Assembly (NCBI RefSeq): GCF_050589625.1 | Contig: NZ_JBNGOP010000015.1 | Location: 62,001-126,000, forward strand | Direction: 5' to 3' | Source: Pelagihabitans sp947500445 | GTDB lineage: Bacteria > Bacteroidota > Bacteroidia > Flavobacteriales > Flavobacteriaceae | Length of the DNA: 64,000 nucleotides | In this document: positions 43,031 to 51,720 of the stretch, piece after piece | How positions within the stretch are numbered: the first letter of the stretch is position 1 | How the letters are laid out: the number at the start of each line of letters is the position of its first letter | Program-made: the position numbers and the translations under genes | Notes under the pieces: generated by a model | Databases searched by the model: none | Told to the model about the DNA's origin: nothing | What the model saw: only the letters and a program-made list of their open reading frames with translations

Positions 43031-43591
43031 ATGAAAAAAGAGAAAACGCCCCCAAAATGGTTGCAAAAAGCACGTGAAAGCTGGGACAATACCGGCACAA
43101 AAAGACCTCCTTTCGCTATAAAACCCGAAAAGGGACAACGTTCGGTTTGGGACTTTCCTCGTCCACCGATTATCGAAAAGCTGGATAAACCCGTATTGGT
43201 AAAACATGCGGGAAAGCTGATCGCCACGACAAGAAATACATTAACGGTACTGGAAACTGCAAGTCCGCCCACATATTATCTTCCCAAAAGCGATATCCAT
43301 ATGGAATTGCTGATCCTTATGCCACAAAAGACCTCCCTGTGCGAGTGGAAGGGTGCGGCACTGTATTGGGCACTGAAAACCATGCCCGACCGACCGGTGG
43401 CATGGTCGTATCCGAAGCCCTTTCAGGAATTTGCGGCGTTACAAGATCATCTGGCCTTTTATCCACAACAGCTTGAATGTTACGTAGACGGGCAAGCGGT
43501 GACCGCACAGGATAGCGAATTTTATGCCGGATGGATCACTCCCGACCTTACCGGACCCTTTAAGGGAGAAAGGGGAACCGAACATTGGTAA
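43031..43591 (+). CDS. DUF427 family protein
   Basis: 186 residues from the ATG at 43031 (MKKEKTPPKW), chosen over an upstream in-frame ATG at 42983 because DUF427 proteins start near this point and the promoter (42927-42956) leaves only a short leader. Family markers are VLVKHAGKLIATTRNTLTVL, YYLPKSDIHMELL, CEWKGAALYWAL and the ending YAGWITPDLTGPFKGERGTE. DUF427 is a small beta-barrel-like domain, widespread and without established function. Some members are linked to nucleotidyltransferase-like annotations by similarity only. It is divergent from the PorV-like gene. Cytoplasmic. Confidence 0.85.
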   Translation: MKKEKTPPKWLQKARESWDNTGTKRPPFAIKPEKGQRSVWDFPRPPIIEKLDKPVLVKHAGKLIATTRNTLTVLETASPPTYYLPKSDIHMELLILMPQKTSLCEWKGAALYWALKTMPDRPVAWSYPKPFQEFAALQDHLAFYPQQLECYVDGQAVTAQDSEFYAGWITPDLTGPFKGERGTEHW

Positions 43592-43862
43592 TACCATTTT
43601 AAGATTATTTCAGGGGTGGTAGTAATCTTTTGGTAGTCCGCTATTTTGGAATCCATAAAACTGCCGGCCGCCAAGTACGACCGCCGACTTGTTGAAGATT
43701 TGTAGCTCCGAGTACTCATTGGAAAGGCTTGCCCTAAAATGCATCCTTTTCACGAACGGTTGTGGCCAATGACACGAAATCCCGTTCTATTATTTGTTTC
43801 CAACACGCAACAAAGGAATCAGTACCATCAACTTTTAATTATAAGGTATGTTGATGTTTCTG

Positions 43863-44000
43863 TTAGAACAGCAAAAACATCATGATCAGTTGAAAAATGG
43901 CAAATAGCCAAATGCATCGGGTAACATAGGAATACTCGGTAAAAATAACGTCCAAATTCAAATCAGATGAGCGTTTCTGTTTTTGGGGAAACTTTTTCAT
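43863..44000 (-). CDS. Candidate 45-residue membrane protein
   Basis: A frame starting ATG at 44000 encodes MKKFPQKQKRSSDLNLDVIF and then a C-terminal hydrophobic stretch (about 30-45, IWLFAIFQLIMMFLLF), ending at TAA 43863-43865. The basic N terminus and single C-terminal membrane segment suit a tail-anchored or inner-membrane small protein. No homologue is recognised. Coding status rests on the sensible composition alone. A similar layout is seen at 46669-46839. Confidence 0.4.
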   Translation of the reverse strand: MKKFPQKQKRSSDLNLDVIFTEYSYVTRCIWLFAIFQLIMMFLLF

Positions 44001-44269
44001 AGCGCATCATTTAGGGTTGTGGAGATAAAACAACCCTAGCTATAAAACTCCCGTAAGCATGCCAAAAAATCGTTGAAATACCCTTTTTATCCTCTAAAAA
44101 GAGGACCGATAGCAGTTTTATGATTGGCCAATTTAAACGGTTGCACAGTCAATTGCCGTATGTAATGTTCTTTGAGACATCTTTACGCGAATGCCGGCCG
44201 TCGCTCGTCGAGTATTTCTTGGTGCCGATACTAACAAGGCCTCCCTTCCGTTATTTTAGAAAAGACCCT

Positions 44270-44992
44270 ATGAAGAACCACTATGCCTGTTTGGCGCTTA
44301 TGGCCAGCATTTTTCTGTTTGGCTGTAGCGAAGAAAATGATAGCGAACCGATGCCCCTTTCAGTACCGTCAGCGCTTGACAGTACGGAAGAAGCCACGGA
44401 CACGGAAGGCAATCGTTACCAAGTAGGTTTTAATCAGGTAAGTGCCATCAACCAAGATCCTTTTGTTCGTAAAAGCACGGCTGCCGGAGAAACCTTATGG
44501 TATTTGGAACACGAAAAATCGGAGGTAGATGGTAGGGCCACCCATATTTTTATCGATGCCGACGATATGCCATGGGTAGTGTTCAGCGTAGTCGGTGGCA
44601 GCTATAGCGAAGCGTACATTACCGAGAGGGAATTAGCTTCGGAAGCCGCCTTCGGTGGAGTTTATCAAGGAGACTACGGTAATGGTGGAGGGCCACAGGT
44701 ATCCATCGTTGCACGCCTAAACCCCGACACCGGAAAAATAGAAAAAGCCTCTTACGTCACTGCCCGAAAGACCGATGGAAAAACCAATGGACTAAAAATC
44801 AAAAGTTTGGGCATGGTCGATGGTAAAATAGCCTTTGATGCCGAAGCGGTCGCCTGGCCGCCTACCATAGGCAGTTCTTACGAGCGGTATCCGGATATTA
44901 CGGATGAGGACCGGGTAGACGGTGTTTTTAACATGTACTACGAAATGGATACTGATCTAAAACAGATCATTACCGCGGAATTGCAGAACTGA
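44270..44992 (+). CDS. Lipoprotein of unknown function
   Basis: 240 residues from the ATG at 44270, chosen because it gives a clean type II signal (MKNHYACLALMASIFLFGC, Cys19); the frame is open to an ATG at 44120 but that extension spoils the signal. The mature protein begins with an acidic/Ser linker (EENDSEPMPLSVPSALDS). It continues as a beta-rich domain with repeated motifs: ATHIFIDADDMPWVVFSV, TERELASEAAFGGVYQGD and VSIVARLNPDTGKIEKASYV. Its strand pattern resembles a beta-propeller or sandwich but no family is recognised. Outer-membrane location is expected. Monocistronic. Confidence 0.75.
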   Translation: MKNHYACLALMASIFLFGCSEENDSEPMPLSVPSALDSTEEATDTEGNRYQVGFNQVSAINQDPFVRKSTAAGETLWYLEHEKSEVDGRATHIFIDADDMPWVVFSVVGGSYSEAYITERELASEAAFGGVYQGDYGNGGGPQVSIVARLNPDTGKIEKASYVTARKTDGKTNGLKIKSLGMVDGKIAFDAEAVAWPPTIGSSYERYPDITDEDRVDGVFNMYYEMDTDLKQIITAELQN

Positions 44993-45203
44993 CCGGATAT
45001 ACCATACCCAGTTGGTGGACGCGAAGGTAATCGCATGTAAACCGAAGCAAACGCCACATGGAGCATTTCGGCCAAAACAGTTCTTTTTTGGTCACCAAGG
45101 CTATTCTTGGCCATACCTATATGTTTACCGAACAAGTTGTCCCTAAACTACGATACCATCGATACATTGGCGCCACATTGGACGGGAAGCGCCCCATTGA
45201 CCT

Positions 45204-45578
45204 TCAAACCATGGTCGTCCTGGTCACTTTCCATTGCCCCTCAAGGGTAATGAAAACCAACAGGCCCGTAAAATATGCGACGACATCCAAACCGTCCGAT
45301 GTATATCGGGGAGCAAATATTGGTAACAGGTATTCAAAATAAAAAGAAAACAATAGGGTAAGCGTTATCTTCAGCGTCAACGGAACTACTATTGTTTTAT
45401 CGGACCGAACAAACCGAACACTATACTGACACATTTTTAAAACGATGGGCATACACAAAAAGTCGTTCAGATAATTGTTGACCAACTCCGGCACATACCA
45501 TCCAAACCTTTGGGCCGTGTACGTGCATAACGCACCGACCAAAAAAATAGGGAAGTAAAAGGTTTTAATCGCTTTCAT
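45204..45578 (-). CDS. Small integral membrane protein of unknown function
   Basis: 124 residues with three to four hydrophobic segments: IFLVGALCTYTAQ (about 11-23), CMPIVLKM (about 42-49), LTLKITLTLLFSFYFEYLL (about 67-85) and VVAYFTGLLVFITLEG (about 99-114). The segment NNYLNDFLCMPIVL is typical of a small flavobacterial family sometimes annotated as a magnesium/citrate transporter. That annotation is weakly supported and I do not adopt it. Located 38 bases downstream of, and on the same strand as, the zinc-ribbon protein gene, so the two may be an operon. Confidence 0.65.
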   Translation of the reverse strand: MKAIKTFYFPIFLVGALCTYTAQRFGWYVPELVNNYLNDFLCMPIVLKMCQYSVRFVRSDKTIVVPLTLKITLTLLFSFYFEYLLPIFAPRYTSDGLDVVAYFTGLLVFITLEGQWKVTRTTMV

Positions 45579-45616
45579 GGCATACGAACAAACACTATTT
45601 ATTTCGAAAAAAATGG

Positions 45617-45928
45617 TTAGGCCGCAATGTAGCCGAATACTAGGGCGATAAAAGAGCCGATAGCCAAAACGATGGTCCAGATGGAATAGAAAAATTTGGC
45701 CACATACCGAATCACAGAGTTTTCATGTACTCTTGCATTTTCAAAAAATAGGGTCACCTTATTTTTTTCAACGCTTTTTTGCTTTTGAATTTTCTGTTTG
45801 GCGTCCTTTTCGCGTTTTAGTTTTCGCTTTAGGTTGATATTGACGATTTCCCCGCAATTTTCACAGTAGTCCCTGTTCAGGTTGACCGTTCCACAATTTT
45901 GACACCTTCGATAGGTTTTGTTTTTCAT
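45617..45928 (-). CDS. Zinc-ribbon membrane-anchored small protein
   Basis: 103 residues. The N terminus carries two CxxC knuckles, CQNCGTVNLNRDYCENCGE (about 9-27), a zinc ribbon. A Lys-rich coiled region (KLKREKDAKQKIQKQKSVEK) follows. A membrane segment (about 84-102, IWTIVLAIGSFIALVFGYI) ends the protein. The layout predicts a cytoplasmic zinc ribbon held to the inner membrane. Function unknown. First gene of a likely two-gene unit with the small membrane protein. Confidence 0.75.
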   Translation of the reverse strand: MKNKTYRRCQNCGTVNLNRDYCENCGEIVNINLKRKLKREKDAKQKIQKQKSVEKNKVTLFFENARVHENSVIRYVAKFFYSIWTIVLAIGSFIALVFGYIAA

Positions 45929-46668
45929 AAACTAGGTCTTGCTAACACTATAGATCCAACGCAAATTTTGGAAGCACTCCTGTTTTTTACAAGCAACTTC
46001 CAATAACGCGAATACAACTAAGGAGTTATCGGCCTTTGGAAGTTCGCCTTTCAACAGCCCTGCTATACTGTTATACCATTTCCGATGTTAAATTACGCAA
46101 ATAAAAACCAGGGATTTTTTGGGTAGGCGAAAAAGAAAATCCAAAGCATAGCAGTAGCTATGGTTAGATTTTATTTTGAAGCATACACGGAAAAGAACAA
46201 TTTTTAATGGGTAATTTAATATCAGAAATGGCATTGATCTAAGATAAAGTCTTTTCATTGAAACCGGTTTTCCCTTATTGATAATTTCCGATAAGAATAT
46301 CAAAAAAAAGCACCGATTTCCATTCTAAGGCAGAAAACGGTGTGTTCGCCAATGATTTTGAACACGTTCGAACTGGAAAGTACAAGTGTTTAAGGGAATG
46401 TCGTCATTGCCTTGCAGGACTGTTTCGGTACCTGGGCAAGCTTCTGGTTTAGGAATAAGATAAGAAGATTTGCGTGAAGACTTCTAAAATTAGCGTAAAC
46501 GGGGGCGCTAACTATAGGTTTTACAAAAGGAAATACAAAATGCATTTTGGCTGTACAGGCCATCGAACCGATATCCGTTATGAATAAAGGAACATACGTG
46601 AAGCTATACGTTTTCGGACCGGTTAAGGAAATGTATTCAAAGCGGTAAAAAAAGCAAAGAAAGGGAAT
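45929..46668. other. Large intergenic region with no supported gene
   Basis: 740 bases. A 71-codon - strand frame at 46088-46303 is basic and hydrophobic in parts but lacks a family, promoter or conservation clue. No repeat, hairpin or RNA gene is evident. Confidence 0.4.
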
Positions 46669-46839
46669 CTAGCTAATGAGTACCAAAAGCAAGGAAAAGG
46701 TAAATGTAGTCAGTACCATTAGGCCATAGATCATGTTCGCTTGATTGGCATGTATCTTTTCAATTTCGTTGATATCGCTATTTCCTTGGTTTGTTACTAG
46801 GTAACTACTTCTCATACTCTTCATCTGTATCTTTTTCAT
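46669..46839 (-). CDS. Candidate 56-residue membrane protein
   Basis: An ATG at 46839 opens a frame MKKIQMKSMRSSYLVTNQGN, continuing with a polar stretch (SDINEIEKIHANQANM) and a C-terminal membrane helix (about 38-56, YGLMVLTTFTFSLLLVLIS), ending TAG 46669-46671. The composition is coding-like. It resembles the 45-residue frame at 43863-44000 only in layout (basic N terminus, C-terminal helix), not in sequence. No homologue recognised. Confidence 0.45.
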   Translation of the reverse strand: MKKIQMKSMRSSYLVTNQGNSDINEIEKIHANQANMIYGLMVLTTFTFSLLLVLIS

Positions 46840-47429
46840 GTTGACTGGTGTATTGGAAGTTCCCTAAACACCTTACATGTACCGCTACATCCATACAGAT
46901 CTTAAATATCGATAGTATTTTGTAGGATAGTCTATTTCAGTAGTGTGGGGAACTAATTTCAATAAATATCTTGAATCTAAAGTAGCTTAATACAGCACAG
47001 TTGTAAAAGTTTTGTTGTGAAATACAGCATTTGTGTGGTGAAAAATACCTTTGCCTTGGTGAGGTCCAATTTTGGGAAGGTAGTAAGTGGTTTTTGTAGA
47101 CGGGGTTTGAAATGAGCTTGCACGAGAGCGCCATGCCATTGACTTTTATTCCTCTTGAAAATAACGGTAACCATGCCAAGCTTCATTATGCAGCTATCTA
47201 CATAGAAGTTCCTACGCGCTTCAAACCAGACAAAAAAAGAGTGTATGCTTTAATAGATGGGAACAAACGCTCAAAGCCAAACGATTACCTAAGGGAGCCG
47301 TATTCGTCCCCAAAAAGTTTCCCCAACGGATAATAACCGCATTTTATTTGAATAGGGAACACTTTATTTAAATCCACAATGTGGTACTAAGCGTAATTTT
47401 CGTTCCTGTTAATGTTTTACTCCTAAACG
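46840..47429. other. Intergenic region upstream of the MACPF-like array
   Basis: 590 bases. It contains TACCTTTG (47046-47053), a TAnnTTTG match without a well-spaced -33 box. Overlapping frames on both strands (about 46937-47333) are not accepted. The array's promoter is expected here. Confidence 0.4.
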
Positions 47430-48692
47430 ATGAAAAAAAGACTGCTGTGTAACTTCTTGATAGTGATGGGATTGGTATCCTGCGAAAAAAACGACATTTT
47501 TGAATTGGACGGGCCCATGGCTTCTCAAAATCTTGAGGCCACAAAGGCGGTGACGGTATATCCATTTGGCGGTAAGCCGATTACATACAATTACGGCTAC
47601 GGGTTTCGGGCGAACGATGGCAATCTGGATTATGATTTTGCATGGGCCAACTACAAAAAACCCACGAGGTCTGCCAATATCAAAGCACGACAGACCCAAA
47701 CCGCTAAAATCATCAAGACCAAAAAGAGTATTGATAGCCTTTATGCGGAAGATGCCGGTTTTGCGGTAAGCGTTGGTATCCCCTTGGCAAGTCTTCCCAT
47801 TATCGGTGGAATTGATTTTGGAATAAGTTATCGGAGCAGACAGGCTACGGTAAGGCAATCAAAACTAAGTGAAAATACCGAAAGCATCGTAATTCGGATA
47901 ACGAACCCGGTCAATTCGTTCGCCACACTTGAAGACCGCCTGGAATACTCGGACGAGGCAATCGAATTTCTAGATAAAAATGGTGTCAACAAATTTTGTG
48001 ACCGTTACGGAACCTCATGGGTAAGTTCGGAATACGGTATCATGGAGAGCATTTTCACGTTCAGCTTCGACACCAAAGATCTGACCGAACAGGAACAAAA
48101 CGAGTTTCAAGAGGCACTCCTAATCGCCATTGCACCTATAATCGGGGTCGGCTACAGCAAACAAAGAATAGAAAATAGCATTAGCCAGGTCAAAAATAGG
48201 ATCAAACGACAACAGGTCACCACAAACTTGTCCGGATATCCGCTACGCTTCGTAGGCGGTGATCTCGACTTTGACGGTTACGATGATAGAAACGGACGAA
48301 ATCTCTTCGATCCCTTTAAGTTAGAGGAAGAGAAAGATAGAATGATCGAATATTCCATAGCAAACCCCAATGCTATCGGCTATGTCAGCAAGAAATTACG
48401 GCCCTATTTTGATCCTGATCCGAACGTGAAAAAAAACAAGGGGTATAATAGGGCCTTTTACCTCAAGTTTCGGGAATCTCAAAATTGCGCCTATAATGCG
48501 GAGCAATGGGGAAAGCTAAAAGCACGAATCACCGTTGTGGCCAAGAAAACTTCGGACAACGGTATAAAGGCGCGGGCGACCGCCGCCCTTCGGACGATCC
48601 AACGCAACCTCGACGCGGCGGAAAAGTGTAGTTCCAATTCCAAACCTCCCAAACGCAATGCATACAACAATATTAAACTAGAAAAATTTTAG
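47430..48692 (+). CDS. MACPF-like lipoprotein 1 (tandem array)
   Basis: 420 residues. Type II signal (LVSC, Cys18), then an opening motif ITYNYGYGF (51-59) like the Y-G-Y-G start of bacterial MACPF domains. The MACPF signature region is FCDRYGTSWVSSEYGIMESI (189-208), with the Y-G-T core. A hydrophobic stretch (111-133, ending GISY) and the segment after 215 could be the membrane-inserting regions. Two Cys and a Trp are conserved with the three neighbours: Cys353, Trp360, Cys400 in a helical C-terminal segment. MACPF proteins insert pores; bacterial forms include secreted antibacterial toxins (BSAPs) and surface proteins. First of four paralogues; 79 bases precede the next gene. Confidence 0.72.
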   Translation: MKKRLLCNFLIVMGLVSCEKNDIFELDGPMASQNLEATKAVTVYPFGGKPITYNYGYGFRANDGNLDYDFAWANYKKPTRSANIKARQTQTAKIIKTKKSIDSLYAEDAGFAVSVGIPLASLPIIGGIDFGISYRSRQATVRQSKLSENTESIVIRITNPVNSFATLEDRLEYSDEAIEFLDKNGVNKFCDRYGTSWVSSEYGIMESIFTFSFDTKDLTEQEQNEFQEALLIAIAPIIGVGYSKQRIENSISQVKNRIKRQQVTTNLSGYPLRFVGGDLDFDGYDDRNGRNLFDPFKLEEEKDRMIEYSIANPNAIGYVSKKLRPYFDPDPNVKKNKGYNRAFYLKFRESQNCAYNAEQWGKLKARITVVAKKTSDNGIKARATAALRTIQRNLDAAEKCSSNSKPPKRNAYNNIKLEKF

Positions 48693-48771
48693 TTCGTACT
48701 GTAACCGTATACTCCTATAAACAATTGAGCATTTCGATATAAACACACTATAAATCCTAATAAGAATTAAA

Positions 48772-50337
48772 ATGAAAAAAAGAAGACTATTAGCTTTCGC
48801 GGCCGTCATTGCTTTGTCGGCCTGTATGAAAGAAGATTATGATGAGAATCCCTCCGCGGTCGATGATCTTAATGCCGTTAACTTAAGGGAGAGCGGTTCC
48901 ATCCAATATGTGGGATACGGTTTTGACCCCCTAACGTTCACCGAAAAAAGGAGTATCCTAAAAAACCCAAGCCAAAAAGGTACAACAGCTAATTTTGGAC
49001 CAGGTGCCAGTAAGGCATCGCTGATCATTACCAAAATCGATTCGGAGTATTCCATAGACAAACTGTTATCGACTACAAGCGGGTTCAAATTAAGTTTACG
49101 GGATGGCTCCCAAGGCGTGGAACCGCCTACGGAAGGTCCTGCGGTTCCACCGGTAGAGACGCCACCTACAAACCCCGAAACCGAAGAGGGAGCGCCGGAT
49201 GTCTTTAGGGGCACCCTTGAGGATATCACTGAAATTTTGACCGGTGACCCGGAAAAAAAGTTTCGCGACCTTTTTAATAGAAATATTTTTAGTCCGAATG
49301 CAGCCCCAGATTTACCTGTAGAGGTAGGAGGGGAGGGTGAAAATCCACCGCCGCCGGCAGGAGGCGATCCCGAAACGCCTGAGCTCGGCGATTTGATCCC
49401 GAGGGTGGAAGCGGATTTTGCCTCCGTAAGGGAAACCAGATTCGATTTTAGGGTAAAAGATGCCTTGGTAAAGACGCTAAAGAGATCGGGCAGAAAAGAG
49501 GTAATGGCGGCACGGCTCATTGTTCCCATAACAAAGTACTTTATAAAGGATAACGCCCAGGATAGTGAAGAATCGTTGACCTTTTTACGCGAATTCGGCC
49601 CGGAGGACTATCTGAAAAGGTACGGCCCTGCCTACGTTACCGAGGAAATCGCCGCATTTGAAATGATTTTTACGTTTACCTACCAATTTAAATCGGATGG
49701 TAAGGGATCCCGAAAGGAGAAAGAGTTCGATTTTGGGATCGGTCTGGCCCAATTTTTTGGTGCCGAGTTCCAAAACGCAACAATAGAAACGTCCAATAGG
49801 GAATTTGCCAGCGCCATAAGCGACATCAATTTTGAAACCAATTATATCGGACCCGGAATTCCGATCTATACTTCGGGGAAAGATTTTGTCGACAACTTTC
49901 TAGGGCAGGGCCCAAGAGGTGTGGTGGCCGTGATCGACCGTGTCCGTGAAGCCGTAAAAGCCAATCCATTGCTATTGATCCCTTTTTCCCAAAAATTCGC
50001 GGCCCACAGAGACCTTGCCAATACGACCAGTACCATGGACGGCCCCTTGGCAACACGCTCCAAAAGAGCAAAAAGACTTCGGGAATTCAATAACCGAATT
50101 TTCGAAAGAGCGTTCAAGAGCATGGACAGATGTCGGACGATAAAAAACCAGTGGCAGACGATGCAAGCACGATTGGAAACGGTTGTCGCCCTTGCCAAAG
50201 GTACCAGAGGGGGACCATCTCCAAAGGCCGTTAATGCCTTAAACAAGGCTAGACAAACCGTAGAGCGCCTTGATAGTCAACAAAACTGTCGCAATATCAA
50301 GTCACCACCCCGCAGCTTTGCCAATATCACCGAATAA
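48772..50337 (+). CDS. MACPF-like lipoprotein 2, with Pro-rich insertion
   Basis: 521 residues. Lipobox LSAC (Cys18), opening motif IQYVGYGFDP (44-53) and signature YLKRYGPAYVTEEIA (280-294) followed by MIFTFTYQF. Compared with its neighbours it carries an extra about 100 residues (115-210) rich in Pro, Gly and Glu, with NPPPPAGGDPETPELG (191-206). This looks like a disordered surface linker placed before the core. The C-terminal helical segment has Cys454, Trp461 and Cys506 at the shared spacing. Followed by a hairpin terminator at 50367-50403, so genes 3 and 4 are probably a separate transcript. Confidence 0.7.
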   Translation: MKKRRLLAFAAVIALSACMKEDYDENPSAVDDLNAVNLRESGSIQYVGYGFDPLTFTEKRSILKNPSQKGTTANFGPGASKASLIITKIDSEYSIDKLLSTTSGFKLSLRDGSQGVEPPTEGPAVPPVETPPTNPETEEGAPDVFRGTLEDITEILTGDPEKKFRDLFNRNIFSPNAAPDLPVEVGGEGENPPPPAGGDPETPELGDLIPRVEADFASVRETRFDFRVKDALVKTLKRSGRKEVMAARLIVPITKYFIKDNAQDSEESLTFLREFGPEDYLKRYGPAYVTEEIAAFEMIFTFTYQFKSDGKGSRKEKEFDFGIGLAQFFGAEFQNATIETSNREFASAISDINFETNYIGPGIPIYTSGKDFVDNFLGQGPRGVVAVIDRVREAVKANPLLLIPFSQKFAAHRDLANTTSTMDGPLATRSKRAKRLREFNNRIFERAFKSMDRCRTIKNQWQTMQARLETVVALAKGTRGGPSPKAVNALNKARQTVERLDSQQNCRNIKSPPRSFANITE

Positions 50338-50366
50338 GACCGCTATAGTATTATGTTAAATCATAC

Positions 50367-50403
50367 AAGGCAAAGCAATGGCAACAGGTCATTGCTTTGT
50401 CTT
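50367..50403 (+). terminator. Terminator between MACPF-like genes 2 and 3
   Basis: AAGGCAAAGCAATG (50367-50380) pairs with CATTGCTTTGTCTT (50390-50403) with one G-T wobble and a 9-nt loop, followed by ATTTGGTT. Only weakly T-rich, so readthrough is possible. It splits the array into two transcripts. Confidence 0.6.
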
Positions 50404-50456
50404 ATTTGGTTCATAGCTGTAGCACGACAGTACATTTAACACTAAAATACGGACTT

Positions 50457-51701
50457 ATGAAAAAGATGCTAGTATTACTTTTCATCCTTGCTTGCGGGAA
50501 CTCCTGTCAACAGGAAGAACTCATAGAAGATGGGGCAAGCTTACAAAACACCACAACTGGACCGTTATCGGCCGTATCCCTTAAGAGCAGAACCGCAAAT
50601 AGTACCTCCATAAAATATAAGGGCAGGCCATTGTTCGCCGGTATAGGATATGACCCTACAACGGAAAACGTTTTTCCGGCCCCTGCGTTCAATGTAGGGG
50701 ATATTGACGCGAGCACCACAAATTTCCAAGGTTTTGGGAGTGTCAATGCAAGCGTAACGATCATTAACCAAACGCGGGAATTCAGCGCCCTTGTAACCCG
50801 GCCCTTGATCGCAAGGAAAGGCTTCAAGGAAACCTCTTTGGGTTTAAGCCCCGAGGACGCGCGCACCGATATCTTCCTAAGTGAGGAAAATTTTACCCTA
50901 ATGGGCAAAGGCAATATCAAAAATAGGGTCTATTATGTGGACGGTGTTATTTCCTTTACCAGAGACGCCTTGAAACTTTTGGAACAGGGGAATGCCAAAA
51001 AATTCCTGCAATTGTACGGCCCAATGTATATTGAGAGCCAAACGGTGGGAGGAAACCTTTACTTTTTCAATACCTACTCCAAAAAGAATTTCGAAAGCCC
51101 GAACAGGACCCCCTTGGAAAATCAGGTACGCAATCGCCTACGAAAATATCTTCGCCTCTCCAATGATGCAAAAGAGCTCAGTACCGAAGAACAAAACGCT
51201 ATTGAAAATCAGCTTTTGACAAAAAATTTCTATACGGACCTCGGGGGGTATCGGCCCCAAAACAAGGTCATTGGGAACGAGGAACTGTTTTTCGAGGAAT
51301 TCAACCGCGTAAATTCATTTATCAGGAACAGCCCAATAGAAAGGGCCGCCACCTTGGAAATGTCATTAAAACCCTATCATGAAATCGTAAAACGTATCGG
51401 AAGTATCGCCCCACGAACCAAACAACAGGTGATTGCCGAGCTACGCAATGCATATAATGCAAAAAACCAATGTTTTGATCACCTTACCACATGGCGTTCG
51501 TTGCGATCCTCGTTCACCTACATCAAAAAAAATACGAACAGGACAACGCTCAAAGATCAGGCGACCCGTTTTCTTTCGGATGAAATAGAACCGGCCATAC
51601 GAAGGGCAAGGACCTGTAAAGACTCTAGGGAACCAAGCCCTACGGAAAAGGATAAATATGATCGCCTACTTGCAAATTTTAGAACGGAAACAACAAACTA
51701 G
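50457..51701 (+). CDS. MACPF-like lipoprotein 3 (tandem array)
   Basis: 414 residues from the ATG at 50457, chosen over an upstream ATG (50397) because it starts the type II signal MKKMLVLLFILACGNSC (Cys17). The opening motif is AGIGYDPTTENVF (61-73). The signature region is FLQLYGPMYIESQTVGGNLY (183-202), which keeps the VGG that follows the core in classical MACPF domains. The helical C-terminal segment has Cys339, Trp346 and Cys387. The remainder is charged and helical (RNRLRKYLRL, EEQNAIENQL). Twenty bases separate it from gene 4, consistent with an operon. Confidence 0.72.
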   Translation: MKKMLVLLFILACGNSCQQEELIEDGASLQNTTTGPLSAVSLKSRTANSTSIKYKGRPLFAGIGYDPTTENVFPAPAFNVGDIDASTTNFQGFGSVNASVTIINQTREFSALVTRPLIARKGFKETSLGLSPEDARTDIFLSEENFTLMGKGNIKNRVYYVDGVISFTRDALKLLEQGNAKKFLQLYGPMYIESQTVGGNLYFFNTYSKKNFESPNRTPLENQVRNRLRKYLRLSNDAKELSTEEQNAIENQLLTKNFYTDLGGYRPQNKVIGNEELFFEEFNRVNSFIRNSPIERAATLEMSLKPYHEIVKRIGSIAPRTKQQVIAELRNAYNAKNQCFDHLTTWRSLRSSFTYIKKNTNRTTLKDQATRFLSDEIEPAIRRARTCKDSREPSPTEKDKYDRLLANFRTETTN

Positions 51702-51720
51702 AACCTTAAAATAAAACACT

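Noticed and set aside
46937..47333. Overlapping frames on both strands before the MACPF-like array, considered as a transposase or integrase remnant
   Set aside because: No motif of any transposase or integrase could be read in either strand.
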